64,000 nt of DNA from NCBI RefSeq assembly GCF_016804325.1, contig NZ_CP043628.1, positions 82,796-146,795 on the forward strand. The letters are read 5' to 3'. Shown piece after piece: positions 55,138 to 63,320 of the stretch. The notes beneath the pieces are model-generated. The model had not been told where the DNA came from. It saw only the letters and a list, made by a program, of their open reading frames with translations, and did not search any database. The translations under genes and the position numbers were made by a program. Within the stretch, counting starts at the first letter, position 1. Every line of letters begins with the position of its first letter. This DNA is from Methylobacterium aquaticum (GTDB lineage Bacteria > Pseudomonadota > Alphaproteobacteria > Rhizobiales > Beijerinckiaceae).

Positions 55138-55623
55138 ATGAAAACATATCTAGCGTCGGTCATCTTGGTTTTCTCGTGCACTTGTGCGAGGTCAGAAACT
55201 CAAGAGGACCGTATGTATGTGGTCCCTGAGATCCGCTTGAAGGAATACCCGTCTACGCGAGAGTATCGGGATCACGACCCGATTGACGGTGAGGCAATCA
55301 AGGTGGTGAGTGGAGATGCAGTTATCATTAATGGCGAGAAGCACTACCTCGCTTCAGTCTATGCACCGCAGATCGCTCGCCCTCGCTGCATGGATGAGGT
55401 AGGAAAGGGCTTGATGGCAGCCGGCCGCCTACGCCTGCTCCTGAAAGGGCCGATCATGGTCCGTCCTGCCATTTCTCTCGACCTGAAAAGAATCCCTGCA
55501 GTGCATCTGTCGTCAAATAACGAAGATGTTGGATTTAGATTAGTTAAGGAAGGGCTGGCTGTTTATTCGGGTCGCGCTGCAAACTCGGAAGAAAATTTGA
55601 CATACTGGTGTCGATCGTCATGA
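55138..55623 (+). CDS. Secreted SNase-like protein, active site lost
   Basis: It has 161 residues and starts at ATG 55138 behind GGGGGAG. The signal peptide MKTYLASVILVFSCTCARSE has a lipobox-like CTC. The SNase-like part reads AIKVVSGDAVIINGEKHYLA, GLMAAGRLRLLLKGPIMVRP and FRLVKEGLAVYSG, parallel to 52939-53319 (GLRASGRLRQLLKGPVR). The catalytic Arg and Glu positions (IRL, PE) read HYLASVYAPQ and the YxRxLA Arg is gone, so a nuclease function is unlikely. Composition is AT-richer than neighbours. Confidence 0.65.
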   Translation: MKTYLASVILVFSCTCARSETQEDRMYVVPEIRLKEYPSTREYRDHDPIDGEAIKVVSGDAVIINGEKHYLASVYAPQIARPRCMDEVGKGLMAAGRLRLLLKGPIMVRPAISLDLKRIPAVHLSSNNEDVGFRLVKEGLAVYSGRAANSEENLTYWCRSS

Positions 55624-55668
55624 TAGTATAACTGGTCCTGACCGACAATGTGCGGATGGGGCTTGAGC

Positions 55669-55775
55669 GCGTCCCTTCGGGATCGGGCTCTACTCGCCGC
55701 CTGCGGCGGCTCCCCGAACCCGCTACGCGGTTTCGGCCCTTCGGGTGACGATCAGCCTCGCGCGGTCCCGCGGCC
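55669..55775. repeat. Dispersed ~100-bp repeat, copy 3
   Basis: It begins GCGCGTCCCTTCGGGATCGG, then GCTCTACTCGCCGCCTGC, GGCTCCCCGAACCCGCTA and CCTTCGGGTGACGATCAG. The three copies are spaced about 1.4 and 1.55 kb apart, all in the same orientation. Confidence 0.75.
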
Positions 55776-55827
55776 AAGCCGGCGCACATCCTTCACCGCC
55801 GGGCCGCAGGCAGCTTGAAGGAGGGCG

Positions 55828-56310
55828 TCAGCCATACAGCCCCTCTGCCCGGAGCCGTGACAGCAACCTGCCTGCCTCCTCCTGCCCCGCGGTGTCCCAC
55901 TTCGCCTCGTCGAAGCCGTGCGCGAACATCGGCAGCAGCCGGCTTGCCGCCCGCGCCATCGCCGAACCCTCCCACAGGATTAGCACCTCGCGGTCGGTTA
56001 GATCCTTCAGGAAGTACCAGAGCGTCAGCATCACGCTCAGCGTCGAGCGATCTTTCCAATCCGCGATCACGCCCCGCGCGATCCGCTCGACCCGCCGCAG
56101 CAGGGCGCCCCGCTTCTTCTCGGACAGATCCTCGAGCGGCTCGAAGCTGGCCGCCTTCAGGTCGGCGCGTAGCTTCGCGATGTCGGCCTCGGCCCTTGCC
56201 GTCATATCCGCGTCGGCCGGGACGAACGCACCCGGCGCCGAGCTCAGCGCGAGCAGGAGGTAGGCCGGGATCGCGAGTTCGACCCGCTGGCGGTCGGTCA
56301 GGGTGGGCAT
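55828..56310 (-). CDS. Hypothetical helical protein
   Basis: It has 160 residues from ATG 56310: PTLTDRQRVELAIPAYLLLA, EDLSEKKRGALLRRVERIAR, DWKDRSTLSVMLTLWYFLKD and a C-terminal RAASRLLPMFAHGFDEAKWD. Almost all helix. No family known. A longer frame to 56706 has shadow composition and overlaps the small gene on the other strand. Confidence 0.6.
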   Translation of the reverse strand: MPTLTDRQRVELAIPAYLLLALSSAPGAFVPADADMTARAEADIAKLRADLKAASFEPLEDLSEKKRGALLRRVERIARGVIADWKDRSTLSVMLTLWYFLKDLTDREVLILWEGSAMARAASRLLPMFAHGFDEAKWDTAGQEEAGRLLSRLRAEGLYG

Positions 56311-56494
56311 CAGTGCACCATCTGGTTCAATCAGATGTGATATAGGTAGCGTCGATCCGGCGCCCCTTTCCGTAGCGTTCCGCGGCGTACCAGAGCTAGA
56401 GAGGGCCAAGCCCGAGTAACGGTTACGAGGTCGGGAGAGACGCTCCGATCCGGGCCGACAAGGAACTGTCCCAGCCCGCTCGGGAGACGACCCG

Positions 56495-56710
56495 ATGGCT
56501 ATCGAGCCCATCATCACCTCCGCTGCCTCCGCAGCCCAGCGTGGGGAAGCTGAGCGTACCGGCATGTCTTGGTTCGTGCGTGGCTTCAAGGCATGGCGCG
56601 CTACCACCGAGGCGTTCCGGGACCGAGACGACATCGTCGCCAGCGCGCTCGCCGCAGGCACCGCCGCGATCCGTGCCCGGGCCGAGGCCGGGTTCGACGC
56701 CGCCACCTAA
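56495..56710 (+). CDS. Small helical protein
   Basis: It has 71 residues: MAIEPIITSAASAAQRGEAE, RTGMSWFVRGFKAWRATTEA and DRDDIVASALAAGTAAIRAR. Amphipathic helices; GGGAGACGACC precedes the start. Function unknown. Confidence 0.5.
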   Translation: MAIEPIITSAASAAQRGEAERTGMSWFVRGFKAWRATTEAFRDRDDIVASALAAGTAAIRARAEAGFDAAT

Positions 56711-56992
56711 CTCGAAATGCAGGCGAGGCGCGGTACCGGCAATTCGACAATCTTGGAGGAGGTGCTGCTCGCCGCGCCAGTGACCCAAATCGGCCTCGCT
56801 GGCGACGTCGACCCGGGCGAACCGGAGACCGCCTGCCGCATTGGCCTCGCGTGAGGCCCGCGCCAAGCCGAGGCCTCGGAAGTCTCACCACGTCCGCCAA
56901 GACGTCACGCGGCTGCCGGTGGGCAGTCGACAGCCCTTTGGCGGGCCGAATACGCCACCGCTGCTCTCCTCGCGCTCTTTCTGACACGGGCC

Positions 56993-57088
56993 ATGGCGGC
57001 CGGGTGCTGCGGAAAGTCCGGAAAGGAGATGTGCGCCAAGCCGATGGCGTCGATATCCATGAAGAGCGGCAAGAAAGGCTGCTGCTGA
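56993..57088 (+). CDS. Candidate Cys-rich metal-binding microprotein (31 residues)
   Basis: ATG 56993 opens MAAGCCGKSGKEMCAKPMAS, then ISMKSGKKGCC and TGA. It has five cysteines (5, 6, 14, 30, 31), four Met and many Lys, with CC pairs at both ends. The same frame upstream carries a hydrophobic stretch (TAALLALFLTRAMAAG) that could be a signal peptide if translation starts earlier, but I saw no start codon with a ribosome-binding site. It ends 69 bp before, and is convergent with, the CueR-like gene. Copper binding is an inference. Confidence 0.4.
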   Translation: MAAGCCGKSGKEMCAKPMASISMKSGKKGCC

Positions 57089-57156
57089 GAGGGAAGGGGG
57101 CAGGTCGATGAAGATGTGACATCGGCCAGAGGTCAGGGACAGGTTCGGTCCCGTCC

Positions 57157-57630
57157 TCAACGCTTGGTGCGGGCCTTCCCGCGCTGCGCCAGCGGCTCCG
57201 GCGCTGTCGGATCGGGGTTCCGGTGGCAGGCTGGGGCCTCCGCTCCGGTCTCGAGGCTTACGATGATCGGGCAATCCGGACGTCCGTCGCCGTCGCAGGC
57301 GTCGGCCAGGGAGCGCAAGGCATCGGCCATCTCGTTGAGTTGGCGGGCGCGCTCCTCCAGCTCCCGAATGTGCGCCTCGGCGATGGCCTTCACGTCGGCG
57401 TTGCTCCGGCCGGGGTCGTTCCAGAGACCGAGCAGCACCCTGATGCGCTCCAGGGAGAAGCCGAGGTCGCGGGCGTGCCGGATGAAGCCGAGCCGGTGCA
57501 GGTCGGCGACGCCGTAGTCCCGGTAGCCGCTGTCCCGCCGGTCGGCCGGAGGCACGAGCCCGATGCTCTCATAGTGGCGGATCATCTTGGCCGAGACCCC
57601 GGAGGCTCGGGCAGCCTGGCCGATGTTCAT
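57157..57630 (-). CDS. cueR: CueR-like MerR-family copper regulator
   Basis: It has 157 residues: MNIGQAARASGVSAKMIRHY (DNA-binding), DSGYRDYGVADLHRLGFIRH, a dimer helix, and a metal loop ACDGDGRPDCPII with two cysteines as in CueR (Cys112/Cys120). A longer C-terminal tail (AEAPACHRNPDPTAPEPLAQ) carries an extra Cys-His pair. The gene is divergent from the glutaredoxin-MauE gene, with an operator between them at 57649. Confidence 0.88.
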   Translation of the reverse strand: MNIGQAARASGVSAKMIRHYESIGLVPPADRRDSGYRDYGVADLHRLGFIRHARDLGFSLERIRVLLGLWNDPGRSNADVKAIAEAHIRELEERARQLNEMADALRSLADACDGDGRPDCPIIVSLETGAEAPACHRNPDPTAPEPLAQRGKARTKR

Positions 57631-57648
57631 GGCAGCGCCATCCCCGTG

Positions 57649-57672
57649 TTGACCTTACTATGATGGGAAGGT
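57649..57672 (+). promoter_or_regulatory. CueR-type operator
   Basis: TTGACC (-35) overlaps ACCTT (57652-57656), which pairs with AAGGT (57668-57672), a dyad with half-sites spaced as in MerR-family copper operators. The -10 is poor by eye (around TTCACAAC), as expected for activator-dependent, over-spaced promoters. It points toward the gene at 57772. Confidence 0.7.
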
Positions 57673-57771
57673 TCACAACGGTCCGCAACCCTTGACGACC
57701 GGGCCCGTCCGCCGTTCCGAACCAGGAGCGCGCAGGGCCAAACCGGTCCAACCTCACACCCGGAGCTTCCG

Positions 57772-58521
57772 ATGCAAGCCGCGGCCAGCCGCAAGGCCAC
57801 GCTCTACCGCATGGTCATGCCCCAGCACGTCTGCCCGTACGGTCTGAAGGCCAAGGACCTCCTGGAGTGCCAGGGTTTCTCTGTCGACGACCGCTGGCTC
57901 ACCACCCGGGAACAGACCGATGCCTTCAAGGCGGAGCACGGGGTCAAGAGCACGCCGCAGACCTTCATCAACGGCGAGCGGGTGGGCGGTTTCGACGACC
58001 TGCAACGCCATTTCGGCAAGGCGGCCAACGATCCTAACAAGACGACCTACGTGCCCGTTATCGCGGTGTTCTCGATGACGGCGCTGATGGCACTGGCGGC
58101 GAGCTACGCCGTGTTCGGCACGCCGCTCACCATGCGGGCGGCGGAGTGGTTCATCGCCTTCAGCATGTGCGTGCTCGCGCTCCTGAAGCTCCAGGACATC
58201 GAGAGCTTCTCCTCGATGTTCCTGGGCTACGACCTGCTCGGGCAGCGCTGGGTCCGCTACGCCTATGCCTATCCCTTCCTCGAGGGCATCGCCGGCGTCC
58301 TGATGGTGGCCGGCGCCCTGAACTGGATCTCGATCCCTGTGGCCCTATTCATCGGCACGGTCGGGGCGGCCTCCGTGTTCAAGGCGGTCTACGTGGACAA
58401 GCGGGACATCAAGTGCGCCTGCGTGGGCGGGTCGAGCAAGGTCCCGCTCGGCTTCGTCTCGCTGACCGAGAACGTGATGATGGTCGCCATGGCTGTCTGG
58501 ATGCTGGCGGTGCACCATTGA
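57772..58521 (+). CDS. Glutaredoxin-MauE fusion membrane protein
   Basis: It has 249 residues. The N-terminal glutaredoxin-like domain holds the CPYG-type site (MVMPQHVCPYGLKAKDLLEC) and KSTPQTFINGERVGGFDDLQ. Four hydrophobic segments then match the MauE/DoxX-type redox membrane family (AEWFIAFSMCVLALLKLQDI, AGVLMVAGALNWISIPVALF) and a loop with DIKCACVGGSSKVPLGF carrying two cysteines. Electrons may pass between the cytoplasm-facing Grx and the periplasm. Control by the divergent CueR suggests copper-induced thiol repair. Confidence 0.82.
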   Translation: MQAAASRKATLYRMVMPQHVCPYGLKAKDLLECQGFSVDDRWLTTREQTDAFKAEHGVKSTPQTFINGERVGGFDDLQRHFGKAANDPNKTTYVPVIAVFSMTALMALAASYAVFGTPLTMRAAEWFIAFSMCVLALLKLQDIESFSSMFLGYDLLGQRWVRYAYAYPFLEGIAGVLMVAGALNWISIPVALFIGTVGAASVFKAVYVDKRDIKCACVGGSSKVPLGFVSLTENVMMVAMAVWMLAVHH

Positions 58522-59350
58522 GCGCGTTCGTCGCCCCGGCGAGCCTATCCAGGAGCCGGGGCGCAAGCCCCCGACCAAGTTGTCGATCCGTTCGACGACC
58601 TGGTCAGGGTGCATCAACCAGCGCTCTTTGGCGTGCCGGTGTGCGGCCATCCTCGTAAGTGGATATCTGCTGCTTGCTGGCGATTTTCCGGGTGACGCCG
58701 ATGTGCGGGAGTTGCTCCGCCGGCCATGCCCCCGATGTCGACAACCCGGCCCGGGTGACCCCTTCGCCGAGCCCGGGCGCTTCGGAAGGGCCACGGCCGT
58801 CTCCTTTCGGTCGGTCGCGCCGACGCCGCGAATGCTCGGCCCGAATTTTAGGGAGGCCTGGTCGGCGCTGCCCATCGGATCATCTCTCGCCCGTCCTCGG
58901 AAAGGGGGGAACCTGGTGGCTCGCGTCAACATCCAGCTGCAGGGGCGCAGGACCGCATCGACTAACCACACGACGAAGGCCGCGGCGTGAAAGGCTACTC
59001 AGGGTGGGAAGCGGCGGTTCAGCCACGACATATTGAGCAGCAAGATCGCACCAGTTCCGAACCTCCGATCCGGCTCACCCGAGCGGACGCCCGTCACCTA
59101 GCAGCGGACCTTGCAATGTCACCATCCCAGATCCGGGCTTCGCACTCATTCGTATAAGGGAGGCTTACGGAACAACGGCGCGATGGACGCAGCCCACGTT
59201 TGCTCCCCTAGGACATTTGCAAACCCCGTCTCGATCGTCGCCTCGCCCGAGAGACCGACCCGCAGCAGCCGAGTGAGCGGCTGGTTCGGGACAATCACGA
59301 TCTGCACTCAAGCGGCGCGGGACCGGCTCTAACGGCGCGCGAATGCGCCT
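58522..59350. other. No gene supported
   Basis: An 830-bp stretch. Frames on both strands have shadow composition. It may contain remnants, but I recognised none. Confidence 0.45.
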
Positions 59351-59605
59351 CTAAGTCTTCGAAATGATCGCGTAGCGGCCCTCATTGCGAGAGCACGTGG
59401 CGCAGCCGCGACGGAGGTACCAGACGAAGCCGATGGCCCCGAGCACTGCGACAACTCCGGCTAACACGGGCCAGTACGGTGCGATAAACGCGAGTGACAC
59501 ACCTGAGAGAAGAAGGAGAGGCAACCCACAGCAGATGAGGTGCAGGGCAGCGAAGGCGGCGATCGCGCCGTTCCATTGTTTGCTGTCATTATCTTGCACT
59601 TCCAT
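59351..59605 (-). CDS. MerF/MerT-like small mercury transport protein
   Basis: It has 84 residues from ATG 59605. Two membrane helices; the first contains a vicinal Cys pair (LHLICCGLPLLLLSGVSLAF, Cys25-26) and the second is followed by RRGCATC (Cys68, Cys71). This two-helix, two-pair pattern is that of MerF. It is separated from the rest of the mercury cluster by an IS5-family element and a DUF1440 gene. Transport of Hg(II) to MerA is inferred. Confidence 0.75.
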   Translation of the reverse strand: MEVQDNDSKQWNGAIAAFAALHLICCGLPLLLLSGVSLAFIAPYWPVLAGVVAVLGAIGFVWYLRRGCATCSRNEGRYAIISKT

Positions 59606-59730
59606 GACGATCGCTCTCTTGCACAAAATTCGGCTATACGAACTCGACCGTCGTTTCTGGCGAGGGTGTTTCAGAAAGCTAACAAATCTGGAGCCCCTCC
59701 AGGTCCCCGATAAAAAATGACGCGTTTCAC

Positions 59731-59741
59731 TACGGCCTGTT
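59731..59741 (+). repeat. Left IR of IS5-family element
   Basis: TACGGCCTGTT, complement of the right end. Confidence 0.75.
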
Positions 59742-59797
59742 CGGCCTTGAACGTGTTCCGTGTGCGGGCGTTTTGCTCCTCCTGACTGGGAGGAGTG

Positions 59798-60567
59798 ATG
59801 CTGGACGACGCAGAATGGAGAAAGCTGGAGCCGCTGATCGAGGCATGCCGGCCGAGGGGCAAGACGCCGCCGCAGGATCTGCGTCGCACGATCTCGGCCA
59901 TCCTCTGGCGGCATCAGAACGGGGCCAAGTGGCGAGCCATCCCGGCTGAGTTTGGTCCCTGGGCTCGTGCGGCTCAGACCTTCATCCGTTGGGCCCGCCT
60001 CGGTGTCTGGGAGCGCCTGCTCCGCCTCGCTCAGCATGCCGGTGTGCAGCTCGGGATGACGTTCCTCGACGGCACCAGCATCCGTGCCCATCAGAAGGCC
60101 GCAGGAGCCCATCGAAAAGGGGCTTACAAGCTGAGCGGGACAGGCGCGAGGCGCTGGGCCGCTCGCGCGGCGGCTTTGGCAGCAAGGCCTGCGTGATCGC
60201 CGACGGTCTCGGTCGCGCGGTCGCCTTCATCTTGGCTCCCGGTCAAGCCCACGAACTGCCACACGCTATCCCGCTGCTGGACCGTCTGCCAGGCGTGCCC
60301 AAGTGGGTGGTGGCCGACCGAGGTTTTGCCAGTCACGCCTTTCGTGAGCACATCTGGAGCCAGGGTGCACGGCCCGCGATCCCGTCAAAGCGCAACGAAG
60401 CTCCCGTCGCCTGCCCGGACTGGATCTACAACAACCGCAACTTCGTCGAGCGGCTCTGGGCGCGCTTGAAAGAATGGCGTGCCATCGCAACCCGCTACGA
60501 GAAGACAGCCTCAAGCTTCATGGGCGTTCTCTCGCTCGCAGCCGCTCTGGACTGGCTCAAGAGCTAA
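59798..60567 (+). CDS. IS5-family transposase, orfA/orfB by -1 frameshift
   Basis: Frame A (from ATG 59798, behind GGGAGGAGTG) encodes DDAEWRKLEPLIEACRPRG, AILWRHQNGAKWRAIPAEFG and MTFLDGTSIRAHQKAAGAHR with the first catalytic Asp. At CGA-AAA-GGG (heptamer A-AAA-GGG, 60115-60121) a -1 slip leads into frame B: GSKACVIADGLGRAVAF, WVVADRGFASHAFREHIWSQ with the second Asp, FVERLWARLKEWRAIATRYE with the Glu, ending ALDWLKS. Without slipping, frame A ends at 60196. The DDE triad is complete, so the element may be active. Confidence 0.88.
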
Positions 60568-60576
60568 CAGGCCGTA
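60566..60576 (-). repeat. Right IR of IS5-family element
   Basis: AACAGGCCGTA; overlaps the transposase stop codon. Confidence 0.75.
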
Positions 60577-60641
60577 ATTCGATCGAAGCATCTTTTTGGG
60601 ATCGCGCTGGCATATCGTGCAGGCTAAACCGATCCGGCGAT

Positions 60642-61205
60642 TCACGCTCCGTTGGGGCCGCGCGAGGGCAGTTCAGTCCGGCCGGCCTCCGAATCGGGCG
60701 ACACGTTCAGGAGACGGTAGAGGCTCTCGGCCGCGAGGGCGGCCGCGGCTCCATAGACGAGGTGAGCGACAAGACCCCGAACATGCGTAATGTTGGGATA
60801 GGCACGGCTCGGCGCGCTGAACCCGAGGGCGGGGGTTAAGGCCTCGTCCACGATCAAGGACATCGCGGCGCCGGTCACGAAGCCCGCGCCGAGCGGCTGC
60901 ATCCGGCTTTGGCGCCGCAAGAGGCCGTAGAGCGGCCCCCAGCCGACGCCCAACCCGTAATGGACCGCCATAGTCGCGAACTTGAGCTTCTGCTGCCCGA
61001 GAGGATGCCCAATGGCTTGCATGGTTTTGCGCGCGGCGACCTCGGGGGGCGGACCAGGCCGAACCGCCTCCTCGGCCTGTTTGACGCTCTCCGGCATGGG
61101 TCGGTAGAGCGCCTCCTGGGCGAATTCGGTCACCTTTGTCGCGACAAAGCCCGCAGCGAGGCCGATTGCGACATCGACCAGCAAGTTGTCTTTTTGGCTG
61201 CCCAT
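60642..61205 (-). CDS. DUF1440/YagU-like membrane protein
   Basis: It has 187 residues. Start MGSQKDNLLVDVAIGLAAGF; then ATKVTEFAQEALYRPMPES, FATMAVHYGLGVGWGPLYGL, AGFVTGAAMSLIVDEALTPA and GLVAHLVYGAAAALAAESLY. Four hydrophobic segments, matching DUF1440. Such proteins often occur in stress or resistance islands; no biochemical role is known. It follows the mercury genes on the same strand but with a 135-bp gap. Confidence 0.75.
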   Translation of the reverse strand: MGSQKDNLLVDVAIGLAAGFVATKVTEFAQEALYRPMPESVKQAEEAVRPGPPPEVAARKTMQAIGHPLGQQKLKFATMAVHYGLGVGWGPLYGLLRRQSRMQPLGAGFVTGAAMSLIVDEALTPALGFSAPSRAYPNITHVRGLVAHLVYGAAAALAAESLYRLLNVSPDSEAGRTELPSRGPNGA

Positions 61206-61340
61206 GACCGTTCATCTCGCAAGTTGTTCGACCCGCCAAGAACATCCGGCCACTGGGGGCCTGTGATGAAGTGCCGAGAAGTCTCTGGTGCTTGAACGAA
61301 GCTGGACCAGCGACAGGTTCCAGGAATTATGATCGCAAAT

Positions 61341-61661
61341 TTAGAGTAGTGGGGAGGCAGACATCTCGATCTGCTTATCCCAAGCATAGCGCTGGAGCGT
61401 GGACCAACGGCGTCGGAGGTAGATTAGCCCGAACCACTGTCCAAGCATGCTCAAGGTTACGGCCACGCCGACGAGCTTGTAGTGTGCCAGCGCTGGACTG
61501 TTGCCGAACCAAGCCGAACCAAGCGCCAGGCTGAAGAGAACTGCCTTGAGGCGGTTGCCGCACGAGCGACGGACCCCGTCGTCCGGCTGTGGCGATGCCT
61601 CGATATGGCCTGCAGGACGGACGACCGGTTTCGGTGAGCCTGCGCAAGCTGCCCCTGTCAT
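61341..61661 (-). CDS. Small two-helix membrane protein of the mercury operon
   Basis: It has 106 residues; ATG 61661 overlaps the stop of the preceding gene (ATGA). A polar N-terminus with two Cys (GAACAGSPK, RRSCGNR) is followed by helices AVLFSLALGSAWFGNSPALA and KLVGVAVTLSMLGQWFGLIY. I do not recognise a family. Overlap indicates co-translation with the Cys-pair membrane protein. Confidence 0.6.
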   Translation of the reverse strand: MTGAACAGSPKPVVRPAGHIEASPQPDDGVRRSCGNRLKAVLFSLALGSAWFGNSPALAHYKLVGVAVTLSMLGQWFGLIYLRRRWSTLQRYAWDKQIEMSASPLL

Positions 61662-61939
61662 CCGAATTCGCTTCCCCGTCCTGGCGTCGTTGCTGAACAC
61701 CCGGTTTCGGCTTCCGGCCGAGGCGTACACCGTCGCCCCCGGCCGCTTATGAAGACGTGAAGCAGAACGAAGGCTCCGGCAGCCGCTGAGGCCACGACGA
61801 GCAGGACCATCGACTGGCTCAGCCACGCTACTGTCGCGACAACGCCTGACACGAGCGCTGCAGGACCTGCGCAACAGACCACCGTCAGAGGGAATACGAA
61901 CAAAAACGCTACGAAAGCTGCGACGGGCTTATCGCTCAC
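61658..61939 (-). CDS. Small Cys-pair membrane protein, MerF/MerT-like
   Basis: It has 93 residues from GTG 61939 behind GAGGAGAG. Helix 1 has a vicinal Cys pair (FVFPLTVVCCAGPAALVSG, Cys22-23), helix 2 is SQSMVLLVVASAAAGAFVLL, and the tail has two further cysteines (RRCTP, TGCSA). This resembles mercury uptake proteins. It overlaps the tiny ORF upstream (GTGA) and the next gene (ATGA). Confidence 0.65.
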   Translation of the reverse strand: MSDKPVAAFVAFLFVFPLTVVCCAGPAALVSGVVATVAWLSQSMVLLVVASAAAGAFVLLHVFISGRGRRCTPRPEAETGCSATTPGRGSEFG

Positions 61940-62049
61940 GAAGTCTCTCCTCGATGTCTGTGATGGGGCGATGACGGCTTCGCGCCCGGGTGTCCCTTGA
62001 AGTAGCAATCGGCCGGCAGGGCGGGATCGGCGCTGGCTCGGGACATCAT
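61936..62049 (-). CDS. Tiny 37-residue protein coupled to hisI and the Cys-pair gene
   Basis: [20 protein letters not shown], then [17 protein letters not shown]. The start ATGATG overlaps the hisI stop (TGA at 62046-62048) and the stop TGA overlaps the GTG of the next gene. It contains the ribosome-binding site for the next gene, so it could be a translated leader. One Cys and a HHRH cluster could bind metal. Whether the peptide itself is functional is unknown. Confidence 0.5.
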   Translation of the reverse strand: MMSRASADPALPADCYFKGHPGAKPSSPHHRHRGETS

Positions 62050-62453
62050 CGCGCATCCGTACCGGCTACTCGGAGGATCAGTCCGTCAGGTCCACTCGAC
62101 AGCAATCGGTAAAAGCAGCTTGCCCGACCCGTATGGCAGCAGGACCCATCGCCGCCGACGTTCACCTTCAGCAGAATTGTGTCTTGGTCGCAGTCGACCC
62201 ACGGCTCCTGGACGTGCTGGATCTGCCCGCTTGTCTCGCCCTTGTGCCACAGAGACTTGCGCGATCGGCTCCAGTACCAGGCTTCGCCGGTCAGGATCGT
62301 CCTGTTCAACGCGTCCGCGTTCATCCAGGCGAGCATGAGCACGGCTCCGGTCTGACACTCGGTCGCGATTGCCGGGATCAAGCCGGCTTCGTTAAACGCA
62401 GGCCTGAGCACCGGGCCTTCTTCAAGCTCGTTCGCGGTTCCGGCTCCTTGCAC
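62046..62453 (-). CDS. hisI: Phosphoribosyl-AMP cyclohydrolase (HisI-type)
   Basis: It has 135 residues from GTG 62453 behind GAGGAG; no ATG is in frame near here. Motifs: [60 protein letters not shown] and [11 protein letters not shown], with the Zn/Mg ligands of PRA-CH. It converts PR-AMP in histidine biosynthesis and depends on zinc. Found between merB and small Cys-pair genes, it is likely a duplicate retained for metal stress. Confidence 0.88.
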   Translation of the reverse strand: MQGAGTANELEEGPVLRPAFNEAGLIPAIATECQTGAVLMLAWMNADALNRTILTGEAWYWSRSRKSLWHKGETSGQIQHVQEPWVDCDQDTILLKVNVGGDGSCCHTGRASCFYRLLSSGPDGLILRVAGTDAR

Positions 62454-62517
62454 CTGTTTCTTCTCCTCAGCAGGAAAGAGGTCGGCGCCCTCGGAGACGC
62501 GCTGCAGGGCGAGGCTC

Positions 62518-63282
62518 TCAAGGCAGCGCGGACACGGGCTCCCTGAGGATCGGGGCAAAGATCGCGCGACCGAGTTCCAACCCCTCGTTCATGCTCAGCC
62601 GAACTCCGGCCCTTGCCGGCTCCTGCCCTTCCAGCCAGCGACGGAGATGCTCGTCCGAGCAGAAGAACGCGATCGACGGGCAGCAAGAGGAGGCCGCGCT
62701 GTCGCCGTAGGCAAAGTCGTACCAGATCACCGCCCCGGCAGGAGCGACGCTGCCCAGCTTGCGGCCTTGGTCCGTCGTGACGACGCTGATCGTCTCCCCG
62801 CAGGATCGGCACTGCGCCTGGACCCTGATGTCCGTCCGATACATGTCCCCAACGCCAAGCGCGTCGATCGCGCAAAGGGCGCTGAGAACATGCCGACCGA
62901 AACCAACCCGGTGCCCGGTTTCGCTTTCCGTGAACGGGTAGGCGTGCCGGATCTTATCGGACTCGTTTTCGAGGCCGACAAGGTCGCGCAACTGCAGCTT
63001 GCGCAGCAATGCGCCGACCCGGTCACTGGGGATGCCCGTATCGCCGGCAAGGTCCGCCGCTTGGGGAGGCCGGCCCATGGTGGCGTATCGCTTTAAAATA
63101 TTCCGCCACACCAGATCCTCGTCGGGATCCAGGGCGTGCGACCACTTGTCGAGCAGGCCAGCACGTGCCGACATACGCCCGCTCAGCGCATTGCGGGCGG
63201 CCGGGGTTGTCACGGCGGACCAGTCCGGCCGCACCACGCCCGGCCTGATCTCGGTCGCGAGCTCTTCCGCTTTTGCGACCAT
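62518..63282 (-). CDS. merB: Organomercurial lyase MerB
   Basis: It has 254 residues from ATG 63282 (GTG or ATG upstream would overlap merA). Catalytic set visible: [10 protein letters not shown] (Cys137, Asp140) and [10 protein letters not shown] (Cys200), with the same separations (3 and 63) as Cys96, Asp99 and Cys159 of the classical enzyme. An N-terminal winged-helix-like region ([20 protein letters not shown]) is also typical. It cleaves C-Hg bonds and hands Hg(II) to MerA, whose gene ends 38 bp upstream. Confidence 0.92.
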   Translation of the reverse strand: MVAKAEELATEIRPGVVRPDWSAVTTPAARNALSGRMSARAGLLDKWSHALDPDEDLVWRNILKRYATMGRPPQAADLAGDTGIPSDRVGALLRKLQLRDLVGLENESDKIRHAYPFTESETGHRVGFGRHVLSALCAIDALGVGDMYRTDIRVQAQCRSCGETISVVTTDQGRKLGSVAPAGAVIWYDFAYGDSAASSCCPSIAFFCSDEHLRRWLEGQEPARAGVRLSMNEGLELGRAIFAPILREPVSALP

Positions 63283-63320
63283 TCCGTCTCCGTCGCCCGC
63301 GCAAGCGTCTTGCCCCGGCA

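Larger units (their letters stand above)
59731..60576 (+). mobile_element. IS5-family (IS427-type) insertion sequence
   Basis: About 846 bp, with terminal inverted repeats TACGGCCTGTT (59731-59741) and AACAGGCCGTA (60566-60576). It encodes a two-frame transposase with a -1 slippery site. It lies within the mercury region, between the MerF-like gene and the DUF1440 gene. Confidence 0.85.

Noticed and set aside
55828..56706. Longer 292-residue version of the minus-strand hypothetical gene
   Set aside because: The N-terminal extension is the antisense of the small gene at 56495 and has shadow composition; ATG 56310 fits better.
58345..58971. 208-residue minus-strand frame
   Set aside because: It overlaps the end of the glutaredoxin-MauE gene and has Arg/Ser/Gly-rich composition without domains.
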